In this document: in pieces, positions 45,070 through 53,994 of the stretch | How the letters are laid out: each line of letters opens with the position of its first letter | Numbering within the stretch: the stretch's first letter is position 1 | Assembly: GCF_900112415.1 (NCBI RefSeq) | Contig: NZ_FOLV01000002.1 | Coordinates: 266,940-330,939 of the forward strand | Source: Bacillus sp. 491mf | Lineage (GTDB): Bacteria > Bacillota > Bacilli > Bacillales > Bacillaceae_G | Direction of reading: 5' to 3' | DNA: 64,000 bases | The notes under the pieces: generated by a model | What the model saw: the letters and a program-made list of their open reading frames with translations, nothing else | What the model was told of the DNA's origin: nothing | Database searches by the model: none | Program-made: the position numbers and the translations under genes

Positions 45070-46422
45070 ATGGAAACAACTGAGCAATTACGAGAAAAAC
45101 CGATTAAAAGTTTATTTATTTCTTATTTAATTCCGGCTGTACTTGGAATGGTACTGATGTCGGTGAATATTATGATCGATGCGGTTATGGTGAGCCGTGG
45201 TGTGGGAGCAAATGGATTAGCTGGAGTAAACGTTGCTGTTCCCGCATTTTCTATCTTTTTCTCCATCTCGCTATGGATTGGGATGGGCGGAGCTACTTTG
45301 TATTCTATCGCTTTAGGAGAAAATAAAATAGAGCGAGCGCGTTCTATTTTCACACAATCTATGACGGTAGCTGTTGCGATTGTTGCTATGTTAATGATTA
45401 TTTGTTTATGGAAAATAGAAGATATAGCATACTTGTTTGGAGCAAATGATGTAATTTTACCGTATTCATTAGACTATCTACATGTATTATTCACATTTGG
45501 AATGATATATGTATTAGAAAATATTTTAAGTACATTTATACGAAATGATGGAAATCCAAATTTAGCTATGGCAGGTCTTATTGTCACAGCATTGTTAAAC
45601 ATTGTATTTAATTATATTTTTATTTTTATTCTAGGCTGGGGGGTAACAGGATCAGCATCTGCAACTATTTTATCTGCAGCAATTGGTTTTCTTGTGCTGC
45701 TGAGTCATTTCTTTAGAAAAAACAGTATTTTAAAATGGACGAAACTTCATTTAGAATGGGAAACCGTAAAGCAAATTATGATTATTGGTTTTCCAAGTTT
45801 CACGACAGAGGTTACGGTAGCGATTGTAACGGTTGGATTTAATGTCACTTTTATTCAATATGCTGGTGAACAAGGCGTTGCATCGTATGCTATGATAAAC
45901 AGTATTCATGCTATGACGTTACTTTTATTCTTTGGCGTTGGGGCAGCATTGCAACCTATCGCGAGCTTCCATTATGGTGCGAACTTAACGGAAAGATTGA
46001 AACAAGGATTGCAACTTGCAGTAAAAACAGCGGTTGTACTTGGTGTGATCGCAACACTTATTGGTTTATTCTTTGGGAAAAACCTTATCGGTTTATTTGA
46101 CGTTCAATCTGAAGAATTATTAAATATGACGGTAATTGGAATTAGTTTATTCTTCACGCAATACGTATTTTTAGGTTATAACATCGTATATGGGGAATAT
46201 TTTCAATCGGTAAGACAAACCAAAAAATCTGTTTTTATTATTTTAAGTCGTGGTTTGCTGCTTATCATTCCGCTACTGTGGGTGATGCCAAAATTATTTG
46301 GTGTAAATGGAATATGGCTTGTAATGCCAGTTGCCGAACTATTAACAGCGTGTGCTGTATTTGTAGCGAATCACTTTTCACATCCTGTTTCTATACGGGT
46401 GTTGGAAGAAAAACATATATAA
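45070..46422 (+). CDS. MATE-family efflux pump
   Basis: 450 residues with 12 membrane helices in two MATE halves (IKSLFISYLIPAVLGMVLMSVNIMIDAVMVSRGVGANGLAG; IGFPSFTTEVTVAI). Exports drugs or other cations using a Na+ or H+ gradient. Strong aaaggag site. Regulated by the MerR-type protein upstream, as the operator suggests. Confidence 0.9.
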   Translation: METTEQLREKPIKSLFISYLIPAVLGMVLMSVNIMIDAVMVSRGVGANGLAGVNVAVPAFSIFFSISLWIGMGGATLYSIALGENKIERARSIFTQSMTVAVAIVAMLMIICLWKIEDIAYLFGANDVILPYSLDYLHVLFTFGMIYVLENILSTFIRNDGNPNLAMAGLIVTALLNIVFNYIFIFILGWGVTGSASATILSAAIGFLVLLSHFFRKNSILKWTKLHLEWETVKQIMIIGFPSFTTEVTVAIVTVGFNVTFIQYAGEQGVASYAMINSIHAMTLLLFFGVGAALQPIASFHYGANLTERLKQGLQLAVKTAVVLGVIATLIGLFFGKNLIGLFDVQSEELLNMTVIGISLFFTQYVFLGYNIVYGEYFQSVRQTKKSVFIILSRGLLLIIPLLWVMPKLFGVNGIWLVMPVAELLTACAVFVANHFSHPVSIRVLEEKHI

Positions 46423-46428
46423 TGATGG

Positions 46429-46462
46429 AGTCCTCTTAACATGTTAAGGGGATTTTTTCTTG
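46429..46462 (+). terminator. Terminator of the MATE gene
   Basis: AGTCCTCTTAACAT / ATGTTAAGGGGATT stem with T6. Confidence 0.9.
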
Positions 46463-46589
46463 TTCTACACGAATTCGTACAAATATTACTTTTAAAGGAT
46501 AAACTATCTTGAATTGGAAAATAAAACTATACAAGTAATTGGCAGCATATTATGATGAAAAAAATGGTGAAATAGGGGAGTTTATAGGA

Positions 46590-47171
46590 ATGTCAAAAAG
46601 AAAGAGATTCAAAAAGTATTGTTTTATTTTCATTATCATTGCAGCAATTTATATGAGTAGTTTACAATACATTATTTACAAGCATGGTCACATGGAAGCG
46701 CCGAATGATGCAGATTATATGATTGTACTTGGTGCTCGTGTGAAAGGAACAGAGCCTTCTTATGCTTTGCAATATCGTATCGATAAAGCAGCAGAATATT
46801 TAAAAACACATCCACAAACAACTGTAATTGTGTCTGGGGGTAAAGGAAAAGGAGAAGATATTTCCGAAGCTTTGGTTATGAAACGCGGATTGATGAAACA
46901 GGGAGTTCAAGAAGAACGAATTACAATGGAAGATCGTTCTTCGAATACAGATGAGAACATAAAATTTTCAAAACCGCTTATTCCAACAAATAAGAAAAAA
47001 GGAATCATTGTTACGAATGATTTTCATATGTACCGCGCGAAAAAAATTGCTGGAAAACAGGGACTGCAGCTAGAGGGATTGTCTGCAAGAACACCAAAGC
47101 CAATCATCATTCAATCTAATCTTAGAGAGTATTTAGCAATTACGAAGTATTGGCTTATGAACCAAATATAA
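46590..47171 (+). CDS. DUF218 (SanA/YdcF-like) membrane protein
   Basis: 193 residues: one N-terminal membrane helix (about 10-30) and an external DUF218 domain (YMIVLGARVKG, TVIVSGGKGKGEDISEA, ITMEDRSSNTDENIKFS, IIVTNDFHMYRAK). Such proteins act on the cell envelope, exact activity unknown. ATG 46590 after AGGGGAG. Confidence 0.88.
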   Translation: MSKRKRFKKYCFIFIIIAAIYMSSLQYIIYKHGHMEAPNDADYMIVLGARVKGTEPSYALQYRIDKAAEYLKTHPQTTVIVSGGKGKGEDISEALVMKRGLMKQGVQEERITMEDRSSNTDENIKFSKPLIPTNKKKGIIVTNDFHMYRAKKIAGKQGLQLEGLSARTPKPIIIQSNLREYLAITKYWLMNQI

Positions 47172-47189
47172 TGTGAAACCTTACCAAAA

Positions 47190-47262
47190 GGAAAGATTGG
47201 CAAATCAAAAGGATGCGATGCAGACTGAATCAATGAGTACGTTTATATGTATGAAAACCTTG
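47190..47262 (+). pseudogene. Fragment of a nitroreductase gene 3' end
   Basis: GAAAGATTG-CAAATCAAAAGGAT…ATCAATGAG…GTTTAT lines up with the end of the NfsA-like gene at 56342 (ERLTNQKD…SMSKFM). A gap of about 20 bases follows and then TATGAAA matches again. There is no start or ribosome site, so this is a decayed remnant of a related gene. Confidence 0.65.
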
Positions 47263-47315
47263 AAATATTTAGAGAGAAAGAGGTGGGGAGATAGAGAGGA
47301 ATTGACATTTTTTTC

Positions 47316-47362
47316 TTAAAGAGGATGAACCGGGTGTTTAGTAATGGATTCATCCTCTTTAA
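47316..47362. terminator. Hairpin at the end of the DUF438 operon
   Basis: TTAAAGAGGATGAA / TTCATCCTCTTTAA, a perfect 14-bp stem with a 19-base loop; T-rich only within the stem end. Confidence 0.7.
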
Positions 47363-47394
47363 AGAAAGGTCAAGGGAATTGTAACAATCTCAAC

Positions 47395-48624
47395 TTATGA
47401 GAGAATACGTTTTTCTCCTTGGATTTCTTGAATCGGATTAATATTTTGTGTGAATTCAAGGGTACCCATGTATTCTCCATCTTCACTCCGTATAGCGAAA
47501 TAGCGAATGTATACATATTTATCTTTGAACTTAATCCAGAAATCTTCACAATCTTTGTTTCCAGATTTAAAGTCTTCCAAGAGCTTTTCAACGATATGAA
47601 CGCTTTTTGGAGGATGGCAGTTTTGAACTGTTCTGCCGATTATCGCTTTTGTACGAGCAAAGATTCGCTCTTTTCCATGAGAGAAGTAGCGTACGACATC
47701 ATTCTGATCAATGTACGTAATATCCACAGGCAAGTGGTTCAACATCAGCTCTAGTTCTTTTAAAGATAGTATACCTGTTTCTAAACGTATGAATCCTTCA
47801 GACATAGCCTGCTCTTGCACTGCTTTTCTTTCAGGTTTCCATACACTCGCAGGACCTGTTAAGCAATAGCCAATTTCATCACTTTCATGAGCGATTTTAA
47901 CCCATTCATCTTCTGTAAGAGTTTGAAGTGCCATTGGAAATAAAATATTTTCCTCTTTAAAAATCATTTCAGTTACCTCACGGATGACAAAGTAAACGCC
48001 GTCTAAGACCGTCTTTTTATCTCCGTTATAGTTTGCTAATGCTTGTTTCACATCTTTAATAGCGTTACGAATGACATCATCGATTCCCCACATTACTTGT
48101 GTCGGGCCGTAAATTCCGTATGTTTCTAAATAGGGAAAAAGCAGATTTTCTTTACGGCTGTAGTGTTTATCCACATCCAGCAACAGATTTAAATCTTCGA
48201 TTAGTTTATAAATGTTTTCTTCACTATCTTCTTTCTCGAAACGTTCGTAGTGAAGTTGAAGCTTGAAGTTAACAAGCTTATCAATTTTTTTGTTTTCAAG
48301 CTTAAATGTATGAACTGGATGCCCAGCTTGATCTTCGGGTTTATCGGATCGATGGATTTCTTCAATGGAACCTTTAAAAATAGCTGTATGCACCGAGCAT
48401 AAACGTTGTACTTCTTCCACTGGAATTCCTTCTTCTTCCATGAGTGCCTGTTCAAGTTTTGAAATTTCCGCGACGGTAATATTCCCGACTGCTTCTTCAA
48501 ATTGGGCCTTCACTTCTTCCACACTTTTTCCATTATGAAGATTTTTAATAATTTCCTTTAAGATAGCTTGTCTTTCAAATTGATTCATACTTTCTTGTTC
48601 ACGATTATTAATTATTTCACTCAT
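47395..48624 (-). CDS. DUF438-hemerythrin-PAS protein
   Basis: 409 residues in three parts: DUF438 (about 13-80), a hemerythrin HHE cation-binding domain (about 85-250, with GHPVHTF, LDVDKHYSRKENLLFPYLE and FKEENILFP iron ligands) and a PAS-type domain (about 280-400, NHLPVDITYIDQNDVVRYFSHGKERIF). Iron-based sensing or handling of oxygen or NO is likely. It is paired with a DUF1858 protein and driven by a promoter with an FNR-type box. Confidence 0.88.
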   Translation of the reverse strand: MSEIINNREQESMNQFERQAILKEIIKNLHNGKSVEEVKAQFEEAVGNITVAEISKLEQALMEEEGIPVEEVQRLCSVHTAIFKGSIEEIHRSDKPEDQAGHPVHTFKLENKKIDKLVNFKLQLHYERFEKEDSEENIYKLIEDLNLLLDVDKHYSRKENLLFPYLETYGIYGPTQVMWGIDDVIRNAIKDVKQALANYNGDKKTVLDGVYFVIREVTEMIFKEENILFPMALQTLTEDEWVKIAHESDEIGYCLTGPASVWKPERKAVQEQAMSEGFIRLETGILSLKELELMLNHLPVDITYIDQNDVVRYFSHGKERIFARTKAIIGRTVQNCHPPKSVHIVEKLLEDFKSGNKDCEDFWIKFKDKYVYIRYFAIRSEDGEYMGTLEFTQNINPIQEIQGEKRILS

Positions 48625-48636
48625 AAGGATCCTCCT

Positions 48637-48864
48637 CTATTCTTTCATGTTAAATCCATTATTTTTAAAAGTTTTTTTAACGATATCGAAAGAAATTCCC
48701 TTCATCCGGCATCCATTTGGAATAGTCATCACACGGCCGACCGTGTGCAGCATGCCAGGTTTCGTTATATCTTCAAAGCCTAGCTCTTTTAAGATAGGGA
48801 TGATTTCAGGGTATTTGTTAGCCAAATCGCAAACGGTTTGACTAAAATCAATCATCTTTGTCAT
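48637..48864 (-). CDS. DUF1858 protein
   Basis: 75 residues (MTKMIDFSQTVCDLANKYPEI…LHTVGRVMTIPNGCRMKGI). DUF1858 domains resemble the N-terminal part of the iron-centre repair protein ScdA/RIC and are often joined to DUF438 proteins. The start is ATG 48864 after gaggtgaga. First gene of the operon, 12 bp before the DUF438 gene. Confidence 0.85.
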   Translation of the reverse strand: MTKMIDFSQTVCDLANKYPEIIPILKELGFEDITKPGMLHTVGRVMTIPNGCRMKGISFDIVKKTFKNNGFNMKE

Positions 48865-48905
48865 CACTCTCACCTCGGAAATAAGTGATATTAATTCTCG
48901 AAAAC

Positions 48906-48948
48906 AATGTAACATAGAAAGAATGAATAAGAAGTGAGGAAAATCACA
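48906..48948 (-). promoter_or_regulatory. FNR-type promoter of the DUF1858-DUF438 operon
   Basis: On the minus strand, box TGTGATTTTCCTCACT (48933-48948) and -10 TACATT (48906-48911). The box centre is 29.5 bp from the -10 start, that is about -41.5 from the start site, the class II activator position. Confidence 0.75.
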
Positions 48949-49053
48949 CGTGTGATTTTTGAAAATTTGAAGAGAAAACTAGGGAATGTTAGTTGGGGTA
49001 CGCTGTGTAAAAAGAAGTACCAGAGACCGTGATAAAGAGGAATTTCTATCACG

Positions 49054-49152
49054 CTATTTACGGGCACTTAAGACTTCCATCTCAAGATTTTAAAGAAGCC
49101 AAAGAGATAGGTAGGGAATAGGTCCATAAAAGGCTGATTTAGGTGTCACTTT
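49054..49152 (+). repeat. Degenerate bcr1-like copy
   Basis: TTTACGGGCACTTAAGACTTCCATCTCAAGATTTTAAAG…GGTCCATAAAAGGCTGATTT…GTCACTTT keeps the block order of bcr1 with many changes. Confidence 0.45.
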
Positions 49153-49169
49153 GCAATGACAATTTCATG

Positions 49170-49212
49170 CGTGATATATCTCACAACATGAATGTCTATA
49201 TAACTTTACAAT
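49170..49212 (+). promoter_or_regulatory. FNR-type promoter of an interrupted micro-ORF
   Basis: Box CGTGATATATCTCACA (49170-49185) and -10 TACAAT (49207-49212), again 29.5 bp from box centre to -10 start. Confidence 0.75.
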
Positions 49213-49242
49213 GAGGATATAAATCGATAGGAGGGTTTAATT

Positions 49243-49338
49243 TTGATTAATCGTGATTTCGCTCACAGTATCTTTCCTCAATATAGTTTATCCTTAATAA
49301 AAAGCTTATCTCTAGTAATACCCCCGCCTCAAAATTAA
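49243..49338 (+). pseudogene. Micro-ORF interrupted by a bcr1-like element
   Basis: TTG start seven bases after ataggaggg, directly behind an FNR-type promoter. The frame begins MINRDFAHSIFPQYSL and then enters the repeat, ending after 31 codons. If the repeat and one TTTAT are removed, the frame continues (…FYIGIVLKLFVSFGGKVY) to a stop at 49454-49456, giving 34 residues with a hydrophobic C-terminal half. Confidence 0.5.
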
Positions 49339-49401
49339 GCGAAAGCAAAGAAGTTAGGTGGAAGATGAAGCAAATCCCAACTGATAAGAGTGTTACTTTA
49401 T
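49287..49401 (+). repeat. bcr1-like element, internally deleted, TTTAT-flanked
   Basis: 115 bp including TTTAT at both ends. It keeps the left block (CCCCCGCCTCAAAATTAAGC, AAAGCAAAGAAGTTAGGTGG) and the right end (CTGATAAGAGTGTTACTTTAT) but lacks the middle AGCCCGATTGGTT block. Confidence 0.75.
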
Positions 49402-49574
49402 TCTATATAGGTATTGTTCTCAAGCTCTTTGTTTCATTCGGTGGCAAAGTATATTAAAAAACTATTAGAAATATCACTTTTACAAAACTTTATAGGGTTA
49501 ATGGCATGAATTCTTTTGTAAGTATCAGTAAATGACATTGTTGATAAAAAACTTTGGGTAAGGGTGTTGAAAGA

Positions 49575-50297
49575 ATGAAGTTAATTATTCCAAAGCAGCA
49601 CGGGGCATGGGGAATGTTGCTTATTCCATTCATTTTGGGTGTTTTAATTGGTAAAGGGACATGGTATCACATACCACTCTTTTTAGCATGGTTGTTTGTG
49701 TACTTAGCCACGTATCCTTTATTAATGTACGTAAAACAACCACGAAAGAAGTATTATTTACATTCTTTCTTTCTTTATTTTAGTGTAGCTTGTGTGTGTG
49801 CGATCATTGCTCTTATATACGAATGGCGTATTGTGTTCTTTTCCATTATTATGCTCCCATGTTTTTTCATAAATATTTATTTTTCTCGCCAAAAAAACGA
49901 ACGAGCTTTACTAAATGATACATGTGCCATTATTTTGTTTTGTATAGGAGGAATCATTAGTTATTATTTCACAATGAAAACAGTTGATGAGAAGATATGG
50001 GTTGTTGCAACTATATCATTTTTATATTTTATGGGAAGTACGTTTTATGTGAAGACGATGATTCGTGAGAAAAAGAATCCAACGTATCGCTTTGTTTCAT
50101 GGGGGTATCATTCTTTACTTGTGATTGTGACTTTAATTGTATCACCGTGGTTTACCATTGCCTTTATACCAAGTTTGATACGATCTATATTATTTTATGG
50201 TAGAAATATTTCGATTCTAAAAGTGGGTATTTTAGAGAGTATAAATTCTATTTACTTTTTTGTTTCAGTAGTATTATTAGTCAGAGCATTGCTGTAA
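49575..50297 (+). CDS. YwiC-like membrane protein
   Basis: 240 residues, about seven membrane helices, opening MKLIIPKQHGAWGMLLIPF, the YwiC-like hallmark. In B. subtilis ywiC lies beside fnr and the nitrate reductase genes, which suits the anaerobic theme here. Function unknown. I choose ATG 49575 with aagggtg about nine bases upstream. No FNR-type box was found just upstream. Confidence 0.88.
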   Translation: MKLIIPKQHGAWGMLLIPFILGVLIGKGTWYHIPLFLAWLFVYLATYPLLMYVKQPRKKYYLHSFFLYFSVACVCAIIALIYEWRIVFFSIIMLPCFFINIYFSRQKNERALLNDTCAIILFCIGGIISYYFTMKTVDEKIWVVATISFLYFMGSTFYVKTMIREKKNPTYRFVSWGYHSLLVIVTLIVSPWFTIAFIPSLIRSILFYGRNISILKVGILESINSIYFFVSVVLLVRALL

Positions 50298-50384
50298 TAA
50301 TTATTACAGTAAGTTTGTGAATGTTTAGTAATATTTTGATAAGAAAACTAACTCAAATAGTTTCTTTACATTTCGTATATATAA

Positions 50385-50560
50385 ATACAAATTGAAAACA
50401 CGACATAAACCCTCTTTTTTTAGGTGGGCGAGAGCAACTGGCCATGCATAGAAGCGGTCAGGACCTTTTTCTGCCATGTGCGATGTTTAAAACAAAAGGA
50501 GCAGGCCAGTAGGAGGGCATGTTGTATTTCGCATAGCAGCGATTTATATATATTATCCTG
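50385..50560 (+). repeat. Second repeat family, copy A
   Basis: AAATTGAAAACACGACATAAACC, GGGCGAGAGCAACTGGCCATG, CATAGAAGCGGTCAGGACC, CTGCCATGTGCGATGTTTAAAAC and TGTTGTATTTCGCATAGCAG. The fullest of four copies in the window. Confidence 0.75.
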
Positions 50561-50622
50561 CTATTTGCGGATAGTAATTGATTATGATTTGAATGCTAAA
50601 TCCTGAAAGGACTGTATAAATA

Positions 50623-51330
50623 ATGACTTTCTATCAAATGTTAACGCCATATTATGATGAAATTTTTCCTGCAAATGAGAAACAAATAAATTTTATAGTC
50701 TCTTATTTACAAAAAGGTAGCTCTATACTGGATGTGGGCGCAGGAACAGGTAATGTAGCCCAAGCGCTAGTTGAAATGGGGTTTGCTGTTACTGCGATGG
50801 AACCAGAGAAGACGCTGGCTGCAAAAATTCGGGAGAAAGCTGCAGCTTGCGAAGGGATATTTAGTGTAAATACATTTGGAATGCAACAAATTGAAAATGT
50901 GCCTGGAGTATTTGATGGTATTTATTGTATTGGAAATACACTTGTTCATTTGGACAATTCGAAAGAAATCTTTAATTTTATCTGTGGATCTTATGAAAAA
51001 TTAAAAGCAAACGGAAAACTAATTATTCAAATTGTAAATTATGAAAAAGTATTAAATGAAAATAATTTTAAATTTCCGATACTGGAGAAGAAACATTTCT
51101 CGTTTAAGCGTAATTATACGTTAGAAGGAGAAAAAGTATTATTTACTGCAACATTGAATGTGGATGATAAAGAAGTATCAAATAGTATTCCGTTATATCC
51201 CATTACGAAAAAACAACTACTGCCTATGTTAAAAGAATGTGGTTTTCGTACTGTAGAAACTTTCGGTAATTTTAAAAAAGAGGCGTATTTACCGAATGGG
51301 CCAGCTTTAGTTCTTGTAGCTACAAAATAA
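50623..51330 (+). CDS. Class I SAM-dependent methyltransferase
   Basis: 235 residues; motif I SILDVGAGTGNVAQAL and acidic loop GFAVTAMEPEKTLA define the Rossmann methyltransferase fold, with YCIGNTLVHLDN as motif IV. Substrate unknown. No clear operon partner; a strong terminator follows. Confidence 0.85.
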   Translation: MTFYQMLTPYYDEIFPANEKQINFIVSYLQKGSSILDVGAGTGNVAQALVEMGFAVTAMEPEKTLAAKIREKAAACEGIFSVNTFGMQQIENVPGVFDGIYCIGNTLVHLDNSKEIFNFICGSYEKLKANGKLIIQIVNYEKVLNENNFKFPILEKKHFSFKRNYTLEGEKVLFTATLNVDDKEVSNSIPLYPITKKQLLPMLKECGFRTVETFGNFKKEAYLPNGPALVLVATK

Positions 51331-51338
51331 ATATGTCA

Positions 51339-51392
51339 TAAAAAATACTTGAGTAAAGAAAAATTTTCATTTACTCAAGTATTTTTTTTTTT
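51339..51392 (+). terminator. Terminator of the methyltransferase gene
   Basis: AAAAAATACTTGAGTAAA / TTTACTCAAGTATTTTTT stem, T11. Confidence 0.95.
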
Positions 51393-51404
51393 GTTTTTAT
51401 AAAA

Positions 51405-51447
51405 TGTGATTCAAGTCCTCTTTTTATCTTAGGAAAATTTTTATAAT
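51405..51447 (+). promoter_or_regulatory. FNR-type promoter of the flavodiiron operon
   Basis: Box TGTGATTCAAGTCCTC (51405-51420; the right half is weak) and -10 TATAAT (51442-51447), box centre 29.5 bp before the -10 start. Confidence 0.65.
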
Positions 51448-51490
51448 AAATTTGTTGTTAAGAGATAACAATTAGGAGGAATTGAAAAAT

Positions 51491-52726
51491 ATGAATAGAG
51501 AAATTAAGCTAACTGAAGATATATATTGGGTAGGGAAAATTGATGATAGGGAAGTTCCGTTTCATCGTTTAATCTTAGCAAAAGGAACAACTTATAACGC
51601 GTATCTTCTAAAAACTGAAAAACCAACAGTAATTGATACAGTTGACATAGAGTTTGGAAGAGAATTTGTAGAATATTTAAGTGAATTAATTGATCCACAA
51701 GACATTCAATATATCGTAGTGAATCATACAGAACCCGATCATTCAGGTGGATTGGCAGCATTAGCATCAAGAGCTACGAATGCTACAATTGTATGTACAG
51801 AAATCGCAGTACCTGAATTGCAGGAAATGTATAAATTGCATCACAGAAACTTTTTAGTTGTAAAAGATGGTGACACATTAGATATCGGCGGAAAGACATT
51901 GAAATTTAAAGAAACTCCATATCTTCATACAGAAGAAACAATGATCACGTATTGCATAGAGGATAAAATTTTATTCCCATGTGATATTTTCAGTACACAT
52001 GTAGCGAATTATGAATTCTTTAACGATGAAGCGAATGAAGATATTACGGAAGATTTCATAGGTTATTATAATGCGATTATTCACCCGCATAGAAGATATG
52101 TCAGAACGTTAATGGAAGCATTGAAAGACTTAGATGTTCAAATGATTGCTCCGTCTCATGGATACATTTTACGTCAAGATGTACAAAAATATATCGATTT
52201 ATATGCAGAAATGAGTAAAGATACAACACAAGGAAAAAAAGTAACTATTGTATATACAACCATTAAAAATAACACGAAAAAAATCGCGAATATCATTAAA
52301 GAAACATTTGAAGCAGAAAACATTGAAGTAACAGTATTTAATGCTGACAAATCAGAAAAAGCTATAATTCTAGAAAGTATTCAAGAAGCAGATGCAGTTT
52401 TCATCGGATCTTCAACTAAATACGCAGATATGATTGGAAACTTAGAAGAAATTTTAATAGAAATGAAGGAAATGAACTTAGAAGGGAAAATCGCAGCTGC
52501 ATTCGGATCATATGGTTGGAGTGGTGAGGCAATTGAGGTCGTACAAGATTACCTAAATGAAACAAACATGAATGTACAAAGTACATCAAATGTTATTAAG
52601 TCTACAGGTATGACTCATGTTGAATTCCCTATTCGTATAAGATTCTCTCCAAAGGATGAAGAGAAAACAAAACGAATTAAACATGCAACAACGTTTGTTA
52701 CAGATTTATTATTAAGTTCTATTTAA
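51491..52726 (+). CDS. Flavodiiron protein (NO/O2 reductase)
   Basis: 411 residues: N-terminal metallo-beta-lactamase-like domain with the di-iron ligands H79, E81, D83 (NHTEPDHSG), H146 (YLHTEET), D165 (FPCDIF) and H223 (PSHGYI), then a flavodoxin domain (about 250-400, KKVTIVYTTIKNNTKKIA). It reduces NO to N2O and/or O2 to water with electrons from rubredoxin. ATG after aggagga. It is first in an operon with its reductase and rubredoxin, under an FNR-type promoter. Confidence 0.94.
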   Translation: MNREIKLTEDIYWVGKIDDREVPFHRLILAKGTTYNAYLLKTEKPTVIDTVDIEFGREFVEYLSELIDPQDIQYIVVNHTEPDHSGGLAALASRATNATIVCTEIAVPELQEMYKLHHRNFLVVKDGDTLDIGGKTLKFKETPYLHTEETMITYCIEDKILFPCDIFSTHVANYEFFNDEANEDITEDFIGYYNAIIHPHRRYVRTLMEALKDLDVQMIAPSHGYILRQDVQKYIDLYAEMSKDTTQGKKVTIVYTTIKNNTKKIANIIKETFEAENIEVTVFNADKSEKAIILESIQEADAVFIGSSTKYADMIGNLEEILIEMKEMNLEGKIAAAFGSYGWSGEAIEVVQDYLNETNMNVQSTSNVIKSTGMTHVEFPIRIRFSPKDEEKTKRIKHATTFVTDLLLSSI

Positions 52727-52747
52727 TAGAAAAACGTAGGTGAAAAT

Positions 52748-53968
52748 ATGGAAAAGAATTTTGTTATTATCGGAAGTGGAGTAGCCGCTGTAAATGCTGC
52801 AAAGACAATTAGAGATCATGACAAGGATTCAAATATATTTATTTTTGGTGAAGAACCATCTTTACCTTATAACAGAATTAAACTGTCAAAAGAGTTATAT
52901 TCAGATTTACACAGTGAAAAAGTTTTAATCAAAAAAGAAAAATGGTACCAAAATAATAATATATCGGTTTTCACAAATACAAAAGTAGTAAAAATTGATA
53001 CAGAGCAGCAATATATTGTTACATCAAATCATGAAACAATTTCTTATTACAAACTATTAATTTGTACCGGTGCAAATAATAGAAGGCTACCAGTAGGTGG
53101 AATAAATAAAAAAGGTGTCTTTACGATTAGAGACATGCAGGAAGCGGATAACTTTAAAGCATGTTTAGAAGATAAAAAGCATGTTGTAAACATTGGTGGA
53201 GGCGTACAAGGATTAGAAACAGCTTGGTCTATGATGAAAGCTGGCAAACAAGTATCCATTGTAGAAGTTGCCGCTACACTAATGGGAAGACAATTAGATG
53301 AAAAAGTTTCTCTTCTATTAAAAGAAAAAATTGAAAGTGCCGGAGTAAAAGTATATGTAAATACGACTATTGATTCTATTCTTGGAGAAGAAGTAGTAAC
53401 TGGAATGAAAGTGAATGGTGAACAACGAATAGATTGTGATAGTGTTGTGTATTCAATTGGGGTCACTCCTAACATTTCTTTAGTAAACAATACTCCTATT
53501 CATGTAAATAGAGGCATTATTGTCAATGAGAAGATGGAAACGAATGTGGAATCTGTATATGCTGCTGGGGATGTAGCAGAAGTAAACGGTGAAATTGGCG
53601 GACTATGGGGACGAGCAATGGATCAAGGGAAAATTGCCGGAAGTAATATGGTTTCTAATCCTGCAATTTATAAGGAAGCAATTTCAACTACTATTTTTAA
53701 TGCGTTCGATGTATCTTTATTCTCGATTGGATTCGTTGATGAGAAACAATGTGATACAACTATCGTTGAAGAAGATGGTAAAGAGAAGTATACAAGGTTA
53801 TTTATCAAAGATAATAAAATAGTAGGTGTCATCTCATTAGAAGGAGTTGCAGCATCCATTCCTTACAAGTCTGCTATTGAAAAGCAGGTATCATTAGAAG
53901 AGATTGATATGAAAAATACGAATGTAAGTGAAATAATGAGCAAGGTAAAAGAGAAACTGAAATCTTAA
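52748..53968 (+). CDS. FAD-dependent NAD(P)H:rubredoxin reductase (NorW-like)
   Basis: 406 residues with an N-terminal FAD site (FVIIGSGVAAVNAAKTI), a central NAD(P) site (VVNIGGGVQGLETAWSMM) and the FAD-contact motif VYAAGDVAEV. It should pass electrons from NAD(P)H to the rubredoxin encoded next. Only 21 bp separate it from the flavodiiron gene. Confidence 0.9.
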   Translation: MEKNFVIIGSGVAAVNAAKTIRDHDKDSNIFIFGEEPSLPYNRIKLSKELYSDLHSEKVLIKKEKWYQNNNISVFTNTKVVKIDTEQQYIVTSNHETISYYKLLICTGANNRRLPVGGINKKGVFTIRDMQEADNFKACLEDKKHVVNIGGGVQGLETAWSMMKAGKQVSIVEVAATLMGRQLDEKVSLLLKEKIESAGVKVYVNTTIDSILGEEVVTGMKVNGEQRIDCDSVVYSIGVTPNISLVNNTPIHVNRGIIVNEKMETNVESVYAAGDVAEVNGEIGGLWGRAMDQGKIAGSNMVSNPAIYKEAISTTIFNAFDVSLFSIGFVDEKQCDTTIVEEDGKEKYTRLFIKDNKIVGVISLEGVAASIPYKSAIEKQVSLEEIDMKNTNVSEIMSKVKEKLKS

Positions 53969-53994
53969 TATAATAATAGAAAGAGGACATTATA

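Noticed and set aside
48944-48955. Palindrome TCACACGTGTGA as a separate operator
   Set aside because: Its left part belongs to the minus-strand FNR-type box; on the plus side there is no matching half-site pair or promoter.
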